A DNA stretch of 64,000 nucleotides from Daphnia pulex (taxonomy: Eukaryota > Arthropoda > Branchiopoda > Diplostraca > Daphniidae), in contig NC_060024.1 of NCBI RefSeq assembly GCF_021134715.1, forward strand, positions 10,540,001 to 10,604,000. Direction: 5' to 3'. How positions within the stretch are numbered: the first letter of the stretch is position 1; each line of letters starts with the position of its first letter. The position numbers were made by a program, and so were the translations under genes. Below are positions 50,180 to 63,481 of this stretch, one piece after another. Under the pieces are notes generated by a model, which did not search any database, had not been told where the DNA came from, and worked only from the letters and a program-made list of their open reading frames with translations.

Positions 50180-53159
50180 ATGGCAGACAGAGAGGATAAC
50201 GTTTACAAGGCAAAACTCGCCGAACAAGCCGAAAGATACGATGGTACGTAAATGTCATTTAAATGTAAAATCGAAAAAAAGAATGAAGTTTCATTTCCTC
50301 TGTGTCTCTATGACTGTGCATCTCTGTGGGTAAAACCGAACGAGACGGTAGGCGGCTTTGAAAAAAGGCTTGGGCGTTTGACAGACTTATGACGTTTTGA
50401 CTTTTTGTCTTTTTTCTTGTACATTCGGTTGTGTAATGGGGAAATTCAGCGGCGTCCCCCCTCTTAGTGTTGGCTTGAATACTTTCGATCAATATGACAC
50501 TCGTACTTGAGGTTCATTTTTCCTGACAATTCCATTTTATCAAGTATAGTATAATCTCAGCCATGTTTTCTAGAATCTCTTTTGAGGGTTTTTGTCGCAG
50601 TACGAAATAAAAAAAAAGTAATTCTGGGTGTGTGTCCGGTGTGTGTGTGTATCTCTGGGTGGTTTTCCTCGAAACCTACCGCTACGTAACGAGATGACTT
50701 GGATCAATGAGTCATGAGAGAGAGAGAGAGAGAGCAGAGACTTTGGACTGTCTCTTTGTATACTTGCTTTCCAATAACTTTTTTATTCTCTTTTTCGTGA
50801 AAAATACGTAGTCGTTTCTATTCAACTTGGGCCTCTCACCATTGCGCATCACCAAGGCGACGGATCTCTTCAAAACGACGCTCGGTAGAGTACCCCACCC
50901 TTATGTGCGTGATGCGTTGGGGGTCCTGGCTACGTTGATGAAAACGTGCCGTCTAAAAAAGCTTCTCTCTCTCTCTCTCTCTCGAGGACATCAAAAAGGA
51001 AACCGTTCACACAACAATGGCCGCCTGTGATGGTTAATTTTCTCTTCTATATTTTTCTCTCGACTCTTCTGTCTGCGGCTTACAAAAACCAAGAATCGGT
51101 CAAGCTCTGACAGTGGGCGGAGAAACCCGATGGAAAATTAGCCACCATTTTTATTTTTCGTCTTTTTCCTTTAGGAAAATATTCCAACTGGTATGAATGG
51201 GGCGTTTTTCTATTTCCACATATTTTCGAAAAAATAGTTGTCGCACGTGACGCGTCTCGTGCCTTTTGTCGTTGTAGAAAAAAAAAATTAGTTTTTATAT
51301 TTTTAACTTTATTCCCCCCCCCCCCCTTCACGTTTCAATGATGGAGGGAAGTTGGAAAGAAGAGAAAATGCGGTGTGGGTGTGTCGCCCTAGAACCTGTC
51401 ATTACGCCACTGCGATGTGAATCCAAGTGGAGAGCCTGTCCGTGCATACAACTCGATCGTCTGGTTATTATTATTTCCCTGAATTCAAACATGTACGCCC
51501 AGCTGGAGAAACTTTTATTTTTCAATTCCTCCCTTAGAAAAAAAGAGGACACACATAGTTTTGTGTGTGTGTGCGTAACGTCAACTCGGTTTGCCCCTGT
51601 ACTTTTCCTTCCTTCCGCCGTGGGGATGCTGATGTTGGGGGTTATATGACGACTGCGACGTGCTGGATGTGTGGAGAGCGGGCGGAACTAGGCGGTAGCG
51701 TGTTTCCTCCCGTGGCCGTTATTGATCCGCTACTTGAAAAGTCGCTCGAGTGTGGGGGGTGGGGTAGACAGGGAGATGGGGGGGAAAGAAGGCAAAGCCT
51801 TTATGTCTGAAAGTGTATCTATCTTTTTCTGTCCAAAAGAGAAAGGGATCCTCTGACAAGTTTCTTTGGCTAAGACTATATGATAATCTGTTTGTTGATG
51901 CAGAAATGGTCGAGTCCATGAAAAAGGTGGCGTCGATGGACGTCGAGTTGACTGTCGAGGAGCGGAATCTGCTGAGCGTGGCTTACAAAAATGTGATCGG
52001 CGCTCGTCGTGCATCTTGGCGCATCATCTCGTCCATTGAACAGAAAGAGGAGAACAAGGGAGCCGAAGATAAACTTGAACTCATCCGCAATTACCGCAAT
52101 CAGGTATGGATAATGTATTCAAATTTTATTCATTGATTTGTGCCTTTATCTGTTTTGTCTATAGGTCGAGAAAGAGCTGAAGGACATTTGCTCTGATATT
52201 TTGAGCGTCCTCGAGAAGCATCTCATCCCATCAGCCACCACTGGAGAATCTAAAGTCTTTTACTACAAAATGTAAATCGATTTTTGCTTGGCCTTTTTTT
52301 TTTCAATCTTGCGAGTAGTAGTTGGACATTCCTATTAAATGCACCGGTGGATTTCTCTCAAAGTCCTTGAGACTCGAGCGTCTGTGATTTCGAATTCTAC
52401 TCGTGTTTCGCTTTGAGAGAAAAGAAAAAGTGTCGTTACTATCTCTACCAAACGTGTACACAATTTTATCGTACGTAAACGTTGCGCCAAGCGCAACTTT
52501 GTGTGCGCGCAGACATGTTGTGGATGGATGGCCTGGTATTGATTATTGACGATTTTACACAACTCCCTTCCTCTGCTTTTGTCGTTGTGTTATACAGGAA
52601 GGGTGATTACCATCGGTATTTGGCCGAATTTGCGACAGGAAATGACCGAAAGGAAGCTGCAGAGAACTCGTTGATGGCTTACAAAGCCGCCTCCGACATT
52701 GCCATGACGGAATTACCCCCCACCCATCCCATCAGGTAACTTAACTAACAATTTGTTGCCGATCCTCAACTTAACTTTATCATTTGTAGATTGGGATTGG
52801 CCTTGAACTTTTCCGTCTTTTATTACGAAATCCTCAACTCTCCGGACCGAGCGTGCCGGTTAGCCAAGGCAGCTTTCGATGACGCCATCGCTGAGCTCGA
52901 CACCCTTTCGGAGGAGTCGTACAAGGACTCGACGCTCATCATGCAGCTCTTGAGGGACAACTTGACCCTCTGGACTTCCGACATGCAGGGCGATGGAGAA
53001 GCTGGTTAGTAGAGCAACAGCTAATTGATTTTTGTCCAATCACGCCAACAGGACTTGTGTGTGTTAATAATTAAAATTTCCTTTTTTAAAAAAATTGATC
53101 AAGGAGATGGTGAACCAAAAGCGGAAGTCGCAGACGTTGAGGACCAAGACGTCTCCTAA
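50180..53159 (+). CDS. YWHAE: 14-3-3 epsilon
   Basis: Six exons (50180-50243, 51904-52103, 52165-52271, 52598-52736, 52791-53004, 53104-53159) give 259 residues. The start [20 protein letters not shown] is that of the epsilon class, followed by [80 protein letters not shown] and [20 protein letters not shown]. The phosphopeptide-binding K, R, R and Y residues in these blocks are present. 14-3-3 dimers bind phosphoserine/threonine motifs in many signalling proteins. Intron 1 is long (1.66 kb), against 55-330 nt for the rest, and could hold regulatory elements. The acidic tail ([15 protein letters not shown]) is lineage-specific. Confidence 0.97.
50244..51903. other. First intron of 14-3-3 epsilon
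   Basis: A 1.66-kb intron with (GA)n near 50717-50736, (CT)n near 50963-50984, poly-C near 51315-51327 and (TG)n near 51562-51574. I see no alternative exon or other gene within it. Confidence 0.6.
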
Positions 53160-54370
53160 TCGGCGATGTAATTTGTATTGATGTGTTTTTTTTTCTTAAG
53201 TCCTACATGATTTGTTCAATTTTTTCATTATATTATTAATTTTTTTTTTTCAACAAAAAAAAAAGTAATCCGGAAATCCACCACCTATGTTTCCTTTACT
53301 CTTATCTGTCTCCCATTCGCTCCCCCTCCCTCTAATTGTTCATCCCGCGCTCTTCATCGAACACTGGAAACTGCATTACAACAATTACCGAAACGGTTTG
53401 CATGGACACGTGTATAACTCCTCAAAAACAAAACAAACAAAAAATAATTAATAAGCAAAGGCTGTGTGTGGTTTTTGTTGTCATTCCCGTTGTCCCTGCC
53501 CTCTGTCTCTCTTTAATTTCCAATAATCATTTCCGTTATCTCTTGGATCTTCCTCGTCGTTTTATTCGTCGAAGATCCAGCGTGCCCGCACACACACACA
53601 CACAGACGATACACAACACACTCACAGTTTCAATTTCTCTTCGGAATTTTTCTCTCTCTCTCTCTGCGATGTAGTCTGGCGTCACACAAGACTTCACGTG
53701 TAACCTTTTAAAACAAAAGCTGCTGTTGTCTTTTCAACTTTTCTGTAAAACTGCCGCGATTTCTTCATTTCCTCAAATTTGTATCAAATGGGATTGAATT
53801 TTCTACCAGGGGCTACTAGAGAGAGGAAAGCTGAAGAATTCGAGTAGAGGTAACTGTGGAAAAGTATTTGATTCAGTCTTTCCGCAACTAAATAATTGGC
53901 AATGGATTTTTTGAAAAGTAAAAAAAAACACGAATGGAAGAATAATTTCTTGGCTTCGTATCGCATTTTCCCCCCTTTACTATTTACTATTAGGCCTACT
54001 ATTAAGTTTTTAACTTTTTCCATGTCGCTCGAGCCATTCCCTATTTATTTCTCTGTGGTGTCCAAACATTTGCTCACCATCATAGTTGGGAAAAAACCAA
54101 GAAGAAAAAAAAAATATTTGAATTTTGGAAAAGAATTTTTTTTTTGGTCCGACGTGATGTAACCAGTCTCCTTTTTTGCAAAGAAAAATAATCTCCTTTT
54201 CCTTTTTCTATCATCTGTCTGGTTGTAAAACAAAATAATCAAGAGGATGACCGCTGCAGAAAGAAAGCTAGGTCAAATACACGCGCGCATTCTTTTGTCC
54301 TCGGTTTCCACAAACAATAATTTTTTTCTTATTTAAACACATTTTTATTTTGGTTATGTTAGACGCATCA
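53160..54370. other. 3' UTR and spacer between 14-3-3 epsilon and INO80B
   Basis: AT-rich with (CA)n near 53588-53604 and (CT)n near 53649-53666. The convergent 3' ends of two genes fall here. No coding exon is supported. Confidence 0.5.
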
Positions 54371-56017
54371 TCATGATATTCTGTGCAGTGTCATATTCTT
54401 TCGGTAACATTGGATACTACAGAGTGGCACTGCCGTCTTGGAACATGAGTAGCGCTTGACATTAGTGCATCCTTGCACTCCACAGTTGACTCGAGCAGGT
54501 GGTTCTCTAAAATAATAGACAAATTAACTTAAGTTTTATCCATTTGAAAAACATTACATACTTGACACTCTGTGGGGCCAATGGAAAAGCAGCTCCAATA
54601 GGTACACTAAATGTTATCTCCCCGTCTTGTGTTTGTTTCCACGTGTAGGAAGAGACGTGACTGGGGACGGAAACAGAGGCTGATGAAGTTGAAGCCGAAA
54701 TACTCGCAGCACAGGATTTGTTCAGTTTACTTTCCTTCTTCAAGAGAAGGCGATCGATGGTTCGTTTCTGAGTAAACGGGGAAAAAACCAATTCAAATTA
54801 CAGCGATGAAAAAAGAACAATATCTCGTGCGTGATTAATACCTTTTCCTTTTCTCTTTTTTGAGCAGCCACTTCCCGTCGTCGTTCGGATTTAATGGCTT
54901 TCTTTTTCAGTAACTCTTCCGTCATCACGGTTTCCTTGTAACCTGAAACAATCCATTGTCAACTTGCATGGCTGAATCTTAAATATTTTAGAGGGGTGTA
55001 CCTGTTGGCAGAGCTACTAGTTCCTCTTTGATGATTTCTTCGTTCTGCAATTCTCCTTTCCGCTCTAAGAGCGCGCGTTGGCGAACAGTCATCAACTTGG
55101 GGTTCTTGATCTTCTTGAGTTCATCGTCAACCTGTGGAAAGCCATTGAAGATTATGAGGGGCATTTAAATATGAATCATTGCTATACCTCTTCTAATTTC
55201 CCTGATTCTAAAGCCTTGAGCCATGCCTCTTCTCCACTTGATCCTTCTCCATCATCTCTTGTTCTCTTTGAACGATCTCTCACTCTCTTTCTGGATGAAT
55301 CTTCCACTGGTTTGGGTTTTTCTGGTGTGTTGTCTATAGGTTCCTGCTCTTCTTCTTCATCATCTTCTTCTTGTTCTTCTTCTTCCAAATCTTCATCTTC
55401 AGATTCTTCAACATCATCTAGTAAGTCTTCTTCAATGTCTTCAAGGATTTCTTCATCTACACCATCCACATCAACCACATCTAATTCATCATAGTCTACT
55501 TGGCCATAGTTTTCCAATGCCATTTCTTCCATGTTGATGGTACTAATGTCTGCATAAAAAGTATTATTAGAATATTAGCTAGAGGATAGTTTTATCATGC
55601 AACTTATCTGTTTACCATTTACGTCAATCTCTACGAGCTCTTCAATGACTTCAAGGGCACCCTGATGAATTAAATAGAATAGCCTCAATTTGAAGAATGA
55701 AATTTAATTTTGTGATTATACCTCACAGTGCTCAGCATCCATGAGAAAATGTTCTTCTGCCGGGATCGTTACAGCTTCTTCGTGGATCATATCCATGCTG
55801 TACTCAATCTGATCGAGTTCAATCTCTTGTTCTGTGCTACCCTCTTCGGCTTCACTCATTTCTTTGATGCCTTTACGATGTTTCTTGTGTTTCTTGTGTT
55901 TATGTTTCTTGTGATGGCGATGTTTCTTATCAGGTGACGAATCCAAATCTGAAAATTAAAATAAAGGTTAAATACTTAATTTTAAATGCAGTTTTCAGTT
56001 ACACTCTACATACCCAT
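54371..56017 (-). CDS. INO80B: INO80B, zf-HIT subunit of the INO80 chromatin remodeller
   Basis: Eight coding exons (56017-56014, 55948-55722, 55661-55616, 55549-55188, 55131-55002, 54942-54842, 54767-54562, 54506-54371) sum to exactly 403 residues. Exon 1 codes only ATGG. The N-terminus is a Lys/His run (KKHRHHKKHKHKKHKKHRKG), then long acidic stretches, SSGEEAWLKALESGKLEEVD, the PAPA-1 block (KLMTVRQRALLERKGEL, MTEELLKKKAIKSERRREVA) and a C-terminal HIT-type zinc finger (VNCGVQGCTNVKRYSCSKTA, PLCSIQCYRKN). The subunit corresponds to yeast Ies2, which activates INO80 ATPase and nucleosome sliding in the nucleus. Confidence 0.92.
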
Positions 56018-57832
56018 CTTTTAAAATCTTTATCGGGATTACTTTTGCTTTCAGAGCAATTAATAATGAAAATGTTAAGGAATAATAACACAATCGGCGG
56101 CTCGGCGTTTGTTTTTATCGCAATTATTGACAGCAGAAACGTGGTGCCCCCTAGTATCCAAACTTACAACTAACAAAAATAATTTTCGATCTGGCAGAAA
56201 TTCCTTCTCTTTCACAGTGGAACCTTAAGCAACCGCACCTTGGAAACCATGTCCACTGGCAAAACCAGTTTTCACTCCTCGTTATTAAACTCGCAAATGT
56301 CCATGGCACCGTACGTACATACGGCAATGCATTCCTTTGACTGGCTCAATCATGAATGAAATCATTTTGACGGTGCAGAGATCATTTGTCTACTTGTGTG
56401 ACGATTAGAATTCCACAATTTAGACAGGGGTTGAATAAACCCCTTCACCTAGGAAATGCATAAATTTTTCTTGACATGTTTTTCAAAATAAGTTGAAAGA
56501 AATTTTGGGGAAAACTAATGCTCTCTGCGGGATGTGTTTATATTTATTTCCCCTCCCCCCCTTAATATTTTGTGTTTTTTTGTTTTGTTGAGGTTCAACA
56601 AAAAATCCTCCAAGAATCCAGTCGGAAACAAAAGAAGAAGAAGAAGAAGAACAGTGAATGGTAAGGGAATGGAAGAATGGATAAGAGGTGATATGGGAGG
56701 GGAGAACCATGGCGCCACTCGAAAAGAGCCAGACTTTTTATTTTATTTTTTGTTTCAAGAAAAAAACATTTTCTTTTTTGAAGAAGAAAAGGCGGGGGCC
56801 CTATGACGATGGCTGTCGGCGATTCCATATATCTACTCCCATCGTCACGTAGCTCCTCCCATCTAGCGGTTCCAATTCGGTTTCGATTCAAACCCCCCTT
56901 TGAAATGCTTATCGCATTTCCACTACATTTCTCGATCGATTTGAATCCAGAAACGATTCAAAGTATGAAGATTCAATTCAAAATTCATCTTTAAGTGGAA
57001 TTGAATCAACGAAATGTGGATGTTGTTGCCTGGGCGGTTTGAATCCGAGTTCACATACCAACTAGCCATGTGGTGGTTGGGCTTATAAAAAAGAAGGGGG
57101 GGTTAGGAAGAAAAATGGCTTGCGGCTATTTGAGTTTCAGCCCCGTCGGTTGCCCACTCTGTCGGGCTGTCTCAGTCGCGTCCCTTCGTACACGAGACAT
57201 ACACGGCCGGTCGGCGGTGTCCGTTCCTTTTTTTAAATAAAAGACTACAACCCTGTGTTAGTGTGTGTGTGTGTGTCAGTTTCAATGCTACATAATCGTG
57301 TAACACGAGAAAAATTTGATTTATAAAAGAAAAATTTCTCCAAGTGAAATTGATTGTTCTAAATAACGTGGCGACAACGTGTTGTGTTTTGTTCTTTCTC
57401 GGTGTCGGCCATTTTTATACCGAGTGAAAATCGTAACTGGCGCGATGGCAACGTGGTGAGAGGAAGAAACGTTTTTCTCCTTAAAACGTTAACATATACA
57501 CACGTAGTTGAGTGTGGAATATTTGAATGATTTGGATGCGTGCGCAATGCCATCATCAGAGAGTGAGGTGTCGTTGGCCGTCAGTCGTCAGCAGTATCGG
57601 GCGTCTCGATTGAAATTATTAAAAATTAATCAAGTTACTGTTGCTGTTGTTGTTGTTGGGGTTGTTGTTGTTGGTGGTAGCCACGGCTCCTCCCGGCTCC
57701 TGTAAATTCCTCCACCCGGCTCGTGTGGTGAATGGGTCCGGCTCGGCGACGGCGGCGTCGGCGGCTGTAGGAGGCGGCGGCGGCGGATCGTCTTCTAAAC
57801 TGCTGCGTAGCTGTCCGTCCTTATTCATGTTC
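56018..57832. other. Divergent spacer between INO80B and the inhibitory SMAD
   Basis: No separate gene is supported. The right half, with (GT)n near 57259-57276 and GTT repeats near 57636-57672, is likely SMAD promoter and leader. The frame of the SMAD start codon stays open upstream to 57641 without an ATG. Confidence 0.45.
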
Positions 57833-60800
57833 ATGTTCCGTTCGAGACGTAACGCCCTCGTCAAGCGGCTGTGGCGTCAGGCCGCTCTCCGGAGAGGAGG
57901 AGGAGGTGGTGGCGACGACGACGACCCGACACCAGGCGAGACGGCGGCGGCGGCGGAATGTGCTCCTGAGGCCACCAGTGAGGAGCAACAGGTCAAGAGC
58001 TGGATCAAATCCGCCGCTCACGCCCTCTTTAAACGACTGACGGATGACCAATTGGCCTTGCTGCTGGACATTTTAGACGGCGCCTCAACGTCGCCTTGTT
58101 TCCCGCTCGACACGGACCTCGTCAACAGTAAAACTAAATTTTTTTTTCATTTTATGTAAGCCATTGTTCCATTTCCTGTTTATTTTACCCGTGAAACAGG
58201 AATTTGTCCAACGGAAGGAATCCATCGGCTGTTGTGTCGTCTGTTTCGATGGCCGGAATTGTCAACCGGGACTGAATTGAAACGTGTCATCAATTTATGC
58301 GGCCATCATCAGTCGACGACGACGATATGCTGCAATCCTTACCACTGGAGCCGCCTCTCAGGTATATTATTCATTAACAAGAGGATCACGTCTAATCACA
58401 CGCAGACGTACGTCGACTGGAAAAGAAAAAGCTGTCTTTTGGCTGTGCTGCTGCTGTTTATTAGCGTGAACAGTAAGACAGTCTAGACAGTCGTTTGGTC
58501 GGGACCTTGAGAGAAGAGTGGTGCGTGTTCTTTTTTCCAAGGTACACGTATTATTGTGTGGGGGGGGGGGGCTTATATCACACGCGCTGTGCATTTCCCG
58601 TCCCGAAAAATAAAATAAAAAAGAACTGGGCTCCTTCCACACATTTGCAGCATCGGCGGGCGTCAGTAGGGCGGGCTCCAAAACCAGTGATGATGATGAT
58701 GGCGGCGGCGGCGGCGACGGCGGCGGGTCGGTTTCCGCTTTTGATGGATATAGTCTGTCTGGCTCCTAACCCACAGAAAAGGAGGGGGGAAAAGTTGTTG
58801 CATTGGCGCCGTGTGTCTCTCCTTCTTCTCATTGTGTTTCAATAGTCGACACATTATTGCCACAAAAGAATTTTTTCTTCTTCTCCGCACTATTAACATT
58901 TTCTTTTTAACCAAATTCGATCGAAGTAGAAAAGAAGAAAAAAAGAGTTGCGGCTCTCCCAAGGTCCCGGACAAACTTTTTTCGTGTGTGTGTGTGTTTC
59001 CCCTCATTATAAGTCCATTAGCGGCGGCCGGTTTTTTTATTTTTTCTGTCAACACACATAACATTCGATAGAATCATTAATTAAAGTTGAAAAAACTAGA
59101 ACTTTTTTTTTCTCTTTTTAAAGAACAATTTTTGTTTGTGTTATCAACAATAAGGAGTGTCTTTTTTTTTTAAATGTTGGGAGGTGGTGGGCGGGTAAAG
59201 AAAAATTGCAACTTGGGAGAGCAGAAGGAGAATATGTGTGTATATATATAAATATATACAAGAAAAGAAAAGGAGAGAAGGAGGAGTTACGGGTTTTTTT
59301 TTCTTCAAGAGAGAGAAAAGGGGCGCGGAGGGTCCTGGCGTCGTCTGGGCGGCTGCGAAGAAGAACATAAAAATTTTTTAAAAAGAAGAAGAAGAAGAAG
59401 AAAAGAGAGAGCCACCTTGTCGGGCCTCGTATCTGCGACCGACTCTTTGGCTCCCTTTTCTCTTTTTTTGGTGATTTGATCATTCCAATAGGTTTGATCC
59501 ATTCTTTTGTGAATGCGTGGATGAAAATATCTTGATATATTCCCACCAACCAACCACCACCTTCTTTTTTTTTCTCTCTCTCTATCCTTCATTCACGTTG
59601 GTTGGCCGTGAGACGGTGACGTCACCTGGCGGCGACCGGTCCGTCCACAATGTGTCGCGACCCCATTCTCTGCCGTCTTTTTTCTTCGTTGGGAAAATAA
59701 GAAATTAAGGCGCACGAGTGTCGAGTTTCATCATCTTTTTAAAACCAAAATTTGAGAATCTTTTTTCAAACCTTCCCCTTTCCGGCTAGTGGTTTCGCAT
59801 CACTCTGATCGAAAGGTCAAGGCCGATTTATTAAGAGACGACTAGACGGGAAAATGTTTTTTTCCAGACATCCTTTCAACAGAAAATAGAGAAGAAACCG
59901 TTTTTTCATCTACCCCAAATTGAAGTTTTTTTTTTACCTGAAATATCCCCCCAACTTCCCTCGAGCTGATTTTGTAAAAAATTTTCCTTTTTCTACCTGT
60001 TTCTCTGATGTTGTCTCGAGATGGAAGGAATTTTTTGTTTCAAAAGTTTTGACCTTTTGTTTTTCTATTTTCCCCATTTGCAGATGTGGCTCCACCGCCT
60101 TACACCCGACTGGGCCTCAATCATGATCGACCAAGTCGCCTTACCAACAGTTATCCCGTTGAATCGCTGGAAACGGGCGGAACTAACCAGTACAGCAGTA
60201 CAGGAAGCAATTTGGGTACTAAAGAAAACCTTTTCGGTCATTAATCATAATAAATTATATCTCTCTCCCAAATAAGAATTTCTAGTTTTCTTAAAAAAAA
60301 GAAACCGCATTTTAATTTCGGTTCCATTTCGGTCAGATGGTGGCGTGGTCCGATTACGGCCGTGGTGCACATTAGCATACTGGGAACTGCGTCAGCGAGT
60401 GGGTCGTTTGTTCCCCGTCACGCAGCCATCGGTGGCTATCTTTTCGGACTCGTTGGCGACGGCAGCTACTTCTTCTTCGATGGTGGTACCAATGATGCCG
60501 CTCGATCGTCAGTGCAACGCCACTAGCCTCTGTTTAAGTGCACTCACCAGTCAAAGACCACCGGAGACGGACGCCGTCCGCCGCACGCGACAGAAAGTCG
60601 GATTAGGTATGATCTACACATTTTTCTCTCTCTCTCTCTACTCCCGAGAAAAAGACTTTCCAAAAAGTTGTTTTCTTGTTTTATTTTTCCCTTTTTTTCT
60701 TTTTTAATGGTTTCCTTTCTTTTGTTTTTGGCTGCATTATAATAGGACTGTTGCTGTGCCAAGAGCCTGACGGGGTGTGGATGTACAACCGGTCGGAGAA

Positions 60801-61230
60801 CCCAGTATTTGTCAACTCTCCGACGCTCGATCCGCCAGGAACCGGTCCGGCCGGCGCCCCCCGCACTCTACTCGTTTACAAAGTGCCGCCAAGTTTTGCC
60901 ATCCGAGTCTTTGATCACGAACGATCCTTGTTATACCAACAGTGCAGCAGTTTGTCTGAATCTCTGACCGGCGGACCGCCTTGCTATCGCCTGGACGGCA
61001 ACACGAATTCTACAACAATAGACGCCAGTGGAACTAAAGTGGCCAAGATGATGAACGAATCCCGTTTGCTCACCCCTTGCTTCGTCTATAAAGAAGAGTA
61101 CACTGACGGCCCGTTCGATCCCAACGCCCTGCGAATCAGTTTCGCCAAAGGATGGGGACCTAAATATTCTCGACAGTTCATCACCTCTTGTCCCTGTTGG
61201 ATCGAAGTCCTCTTGGCCCCGTCCAGATGA
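57833..61230 (+). CDS. Inhibitory SMAD (SMAD6/7, Dad-like)
   Basis: Five exons (57833-58127, 58200-58361, 60084-60215, 60337-60606, 60746-61230) give 447 residues in frame. [16 protein letters not shown] is the I-SMAD N-terminus; an ATG six bases upstream is an alternative. The MH1-like domain has [12 protein letters not shown] and [11 protein letters not shown]. The linker holds a PPxY motif ([10 protein letters not shown]), used by Smurf-type ubiquitin ligases. The MH2 domain begins [16 protein letters not shown] and includes [38 protein letters not shown] and [20 protein letters not shown]. There is no C-terminal SSxS phosphorylation motif (it ends EVLLAPSR), as expected for inhibitory members that block TGF-beta/BMP receptors. 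Gly-rich and Ala-rich inserts lie near residues 25-50. Confidence 0.94.
58362..60083. other. Second intron of the inhibitory SMAD
   Basis: 1.7 kb of low-complexity intron with poly-G near 58561-58571, (GAA)n near 59384-59402 and a perfect TGACGTCA at 59617-59624. No additional exon is needed for an in-frame product. Confidence 0.6.
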
Positions 61231-62453
61231 TTATTGTCCCTCTCTCTCTACGTTGAAACCAGTGCAAAAATAGAATCATCCCTCCATGAACACACACGCC
61301 CGAATAAAACCACACACACACACATATGCAAAAAGACACCATGGTTCTAACTCAGGTTACGCCAAACATTTGTTTATTTTCTTTTCTTCTTAAAATCTAC
61401 TTGTAATTGTTGTTATTTCTTACACACACACTCTCTCTCTATCTATCTCTCAAGATATGGAATGATACCTTGATTACCTCGTTCGCTTGGAACAAATGAT
61501 GGAAAAGCTAGTGGCAGAAAAGAAACATCTTGATGCATGAATTATTTTCTCTCTGTGTGTGTGTGTGTATATTATATATGTAAATATGGGTGGAATCGTC
61601 AACTATAATTTTTCGAATCTCGCCGTTGGTGTGAGGGCGTTTGTGTGTGACAATTTATCTGTTTCCGATTTATTTCTCTCTTCACACATTTGAAGAAACC
61701 TGCGCACGCTCTTTTGTTTTTCTGTCAATGTACGTATATGATTCATGTGTTAAAATTTGTTTATCCTTTGAAAAAATGTTTTTTGGTCGCTATCTATTTG
61801 TACATTGTTCGCGCATTCTTAAAAATTGCACACAACTCAAAAAAGTGTTAAAAATTTTGTGGCCTCTTTTTTTCCCGTTTTTCTTTGTACAGTGCCGAGT
61901 GTCTTTTAGTCTCGTTGAGAAAAACAAAATTATGATTATGACCGTGCTCTTCTATCACAAAACACGTTGCCTGTTGATGTCGTTTCCCATCTACCTTACT
62001 CTCTTGTTATACTAATAATTTACAATCGACGATATACCGTAATTCCCTTTGTCTATTACTGTACAGCACTGTTGAATATGAAATTGGATAAAAAAAAACA
62101 AAACAGAAGAATCAAAAGTTCAAAAACAGAGAACTTGTTTTTACGCTTTTCTCTCGAGTGACAGACGACCTGACAACTCAGCATGTTGTGTTGTCTGCAA
62201 ACTCCATATCTCTATTTCTAAATTTTGGTTAACAGCTTCACAGCTTTCTCTTCTTTCTTAAACTCTTGTTTGTATCTGAAAATCATGTGATAGTTACGTT
62301 CCATTTTGTAACAGAATCAATTTATCATCATAATATTCAAGTAATCAATTCATGTTATTTTAACGTAAATTTTTCTCTAGAGGGATAGTAGGTCGAGTGA
62401 CGCATTTACATTTGATCTATTAAGTATACTGAATTATGTTTTTCAGTTTCAGC
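61231..62453. other. SMAD 3' UTR and TMUB upstream region
   Basis: Contains (CA)n near 61308-61323, (CT)n near 61431-61442 and (GT)n near 61554-61569. A poly(A)-type AATAAA lies at about 61303. No gene is supported. Confidence 0.5.
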
Positions 62454-63481
62454 ATGTCGTTGATCGAAGGAATGGGCGATGAAGTGCCCATATTTTTTGT
62501 TCTGGCTGCAATCGTCATCGTGGCTTTCATGGTTTTAGCCTGGAAATCAACTGATGTTCCCGAACTGTCCCTTCCATCACCTGTCCTGACATTCACACTA
62601 ACCCAAAGAGAAATTCCTGCTGCGTCTGGACTTGTTGTAAACGAAGATAGACCTCGGCTTACACCTGAAGAAAATGTTTTAAATCAAGATATTCCTTCAC
62701 CTCCCAATCCAGACTTGATTTCAAGTCATCAAGCCACAACGATGGGCTCTGACACACAGCCTGCAAATGGTGATTCAGAAACTGTGGCTGAAGCTACATC
62801 TGAAGCTGTTTCTGAAGACAAAAGTAGCGAACTGAGGGAAAGGCAGACTGATGCTTCCCGCAGTGAAGCTACCATCATCAGTGTGAAATTAAAGTACATG
62901 AATGATACACACAGGGTTGTAGAAAGTCTTATAAACTCAACTATTGGTGATTTTAAAAGGTGACTACTAAATCAAACTTCTCAATCACTTCTTGCCATTT
63001 CTCACCATTTCATTGATTATTTTTCAGGACACATTTCAAGAAAGAATTAAATGAAAACAAAGTAGTTAAACTCATCTTCAATGGCCAGGTACTCAGCGAT
63101 GAGTCGTCTTTACTCTCTCAGCTGGGTCTCGACAATAATTCTGTAGTTCACTGTCTTATTCATCAACCTCGTTCATCCGATACTACACCATCATCTCCTC
63201 CCCATACTAGCAACTTGCCACGTCCTATTCACCATCAGCAACAAACAACAGAGGATTCGATTCCTCGACAGCCCGGGCAGCAGAGTGCCGCTGAGGCCGG
63301 TATAGACATTGGCGGTCTACTAGTCCCTCTTTTTGGAGTCATTTTAGGTTTGGTTTGGTATTGCCGGTTCGCCTACGCCTCTTATTTCACCGCTGCAGCG
63401 ACAACTGGTCTTGTTGGACTTTCAGGGCTCTGCATCTTCTCGGTCCTCATTATTTGGTATCCTGAACCCGAAGCACCTTAG
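62454..63481 (+). CDS. TMUB1/2, transmembrane ubiquitin-like protein
   Basis: Two exons, 62454-62959 and 63028-63481, give 319 residues. The family start MSLIEGMGDEVPIFFVLAAI runs into a first transmembrane segment (IVIVAFMVLAW). A long acidic, Pro/Ser-rich linker follows. The ubiquitin-like domain spans VKLKYMNDTHRVVESLINST, FKKELNENKVVKLIFNGQVL and NNSVVHCLIHQ. Two C-terminal transmembrane segments follow (LLVPLFGVILGLVWYCRF and ATTGLVGLSGLCIFSVLIIW). Mammalian TMUB1 (HOPS) acts in ER-associated degradation with gp78/UBAC2 and in receptor recycling. The upstream in-frame ATG at 62436 is rejected because TTTTTCAG just before 62448 looks like a splice acceptor and the family start fits 62454. 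Confidence 0.92.

Noticed and set aside
49917-50333. 138-codon plus-strand frame
   Set aside because: It covers the 14-3-3 leader and exon 1 in the wrong register and continues into the intron.
59118-59592. Minus-strand frames of 74-143 codons in SMAD intron 2
   Set aside because: Composed of poly-Phe, poly-Lys and Arg/Glu runs from homopolymer and GAA repeats.
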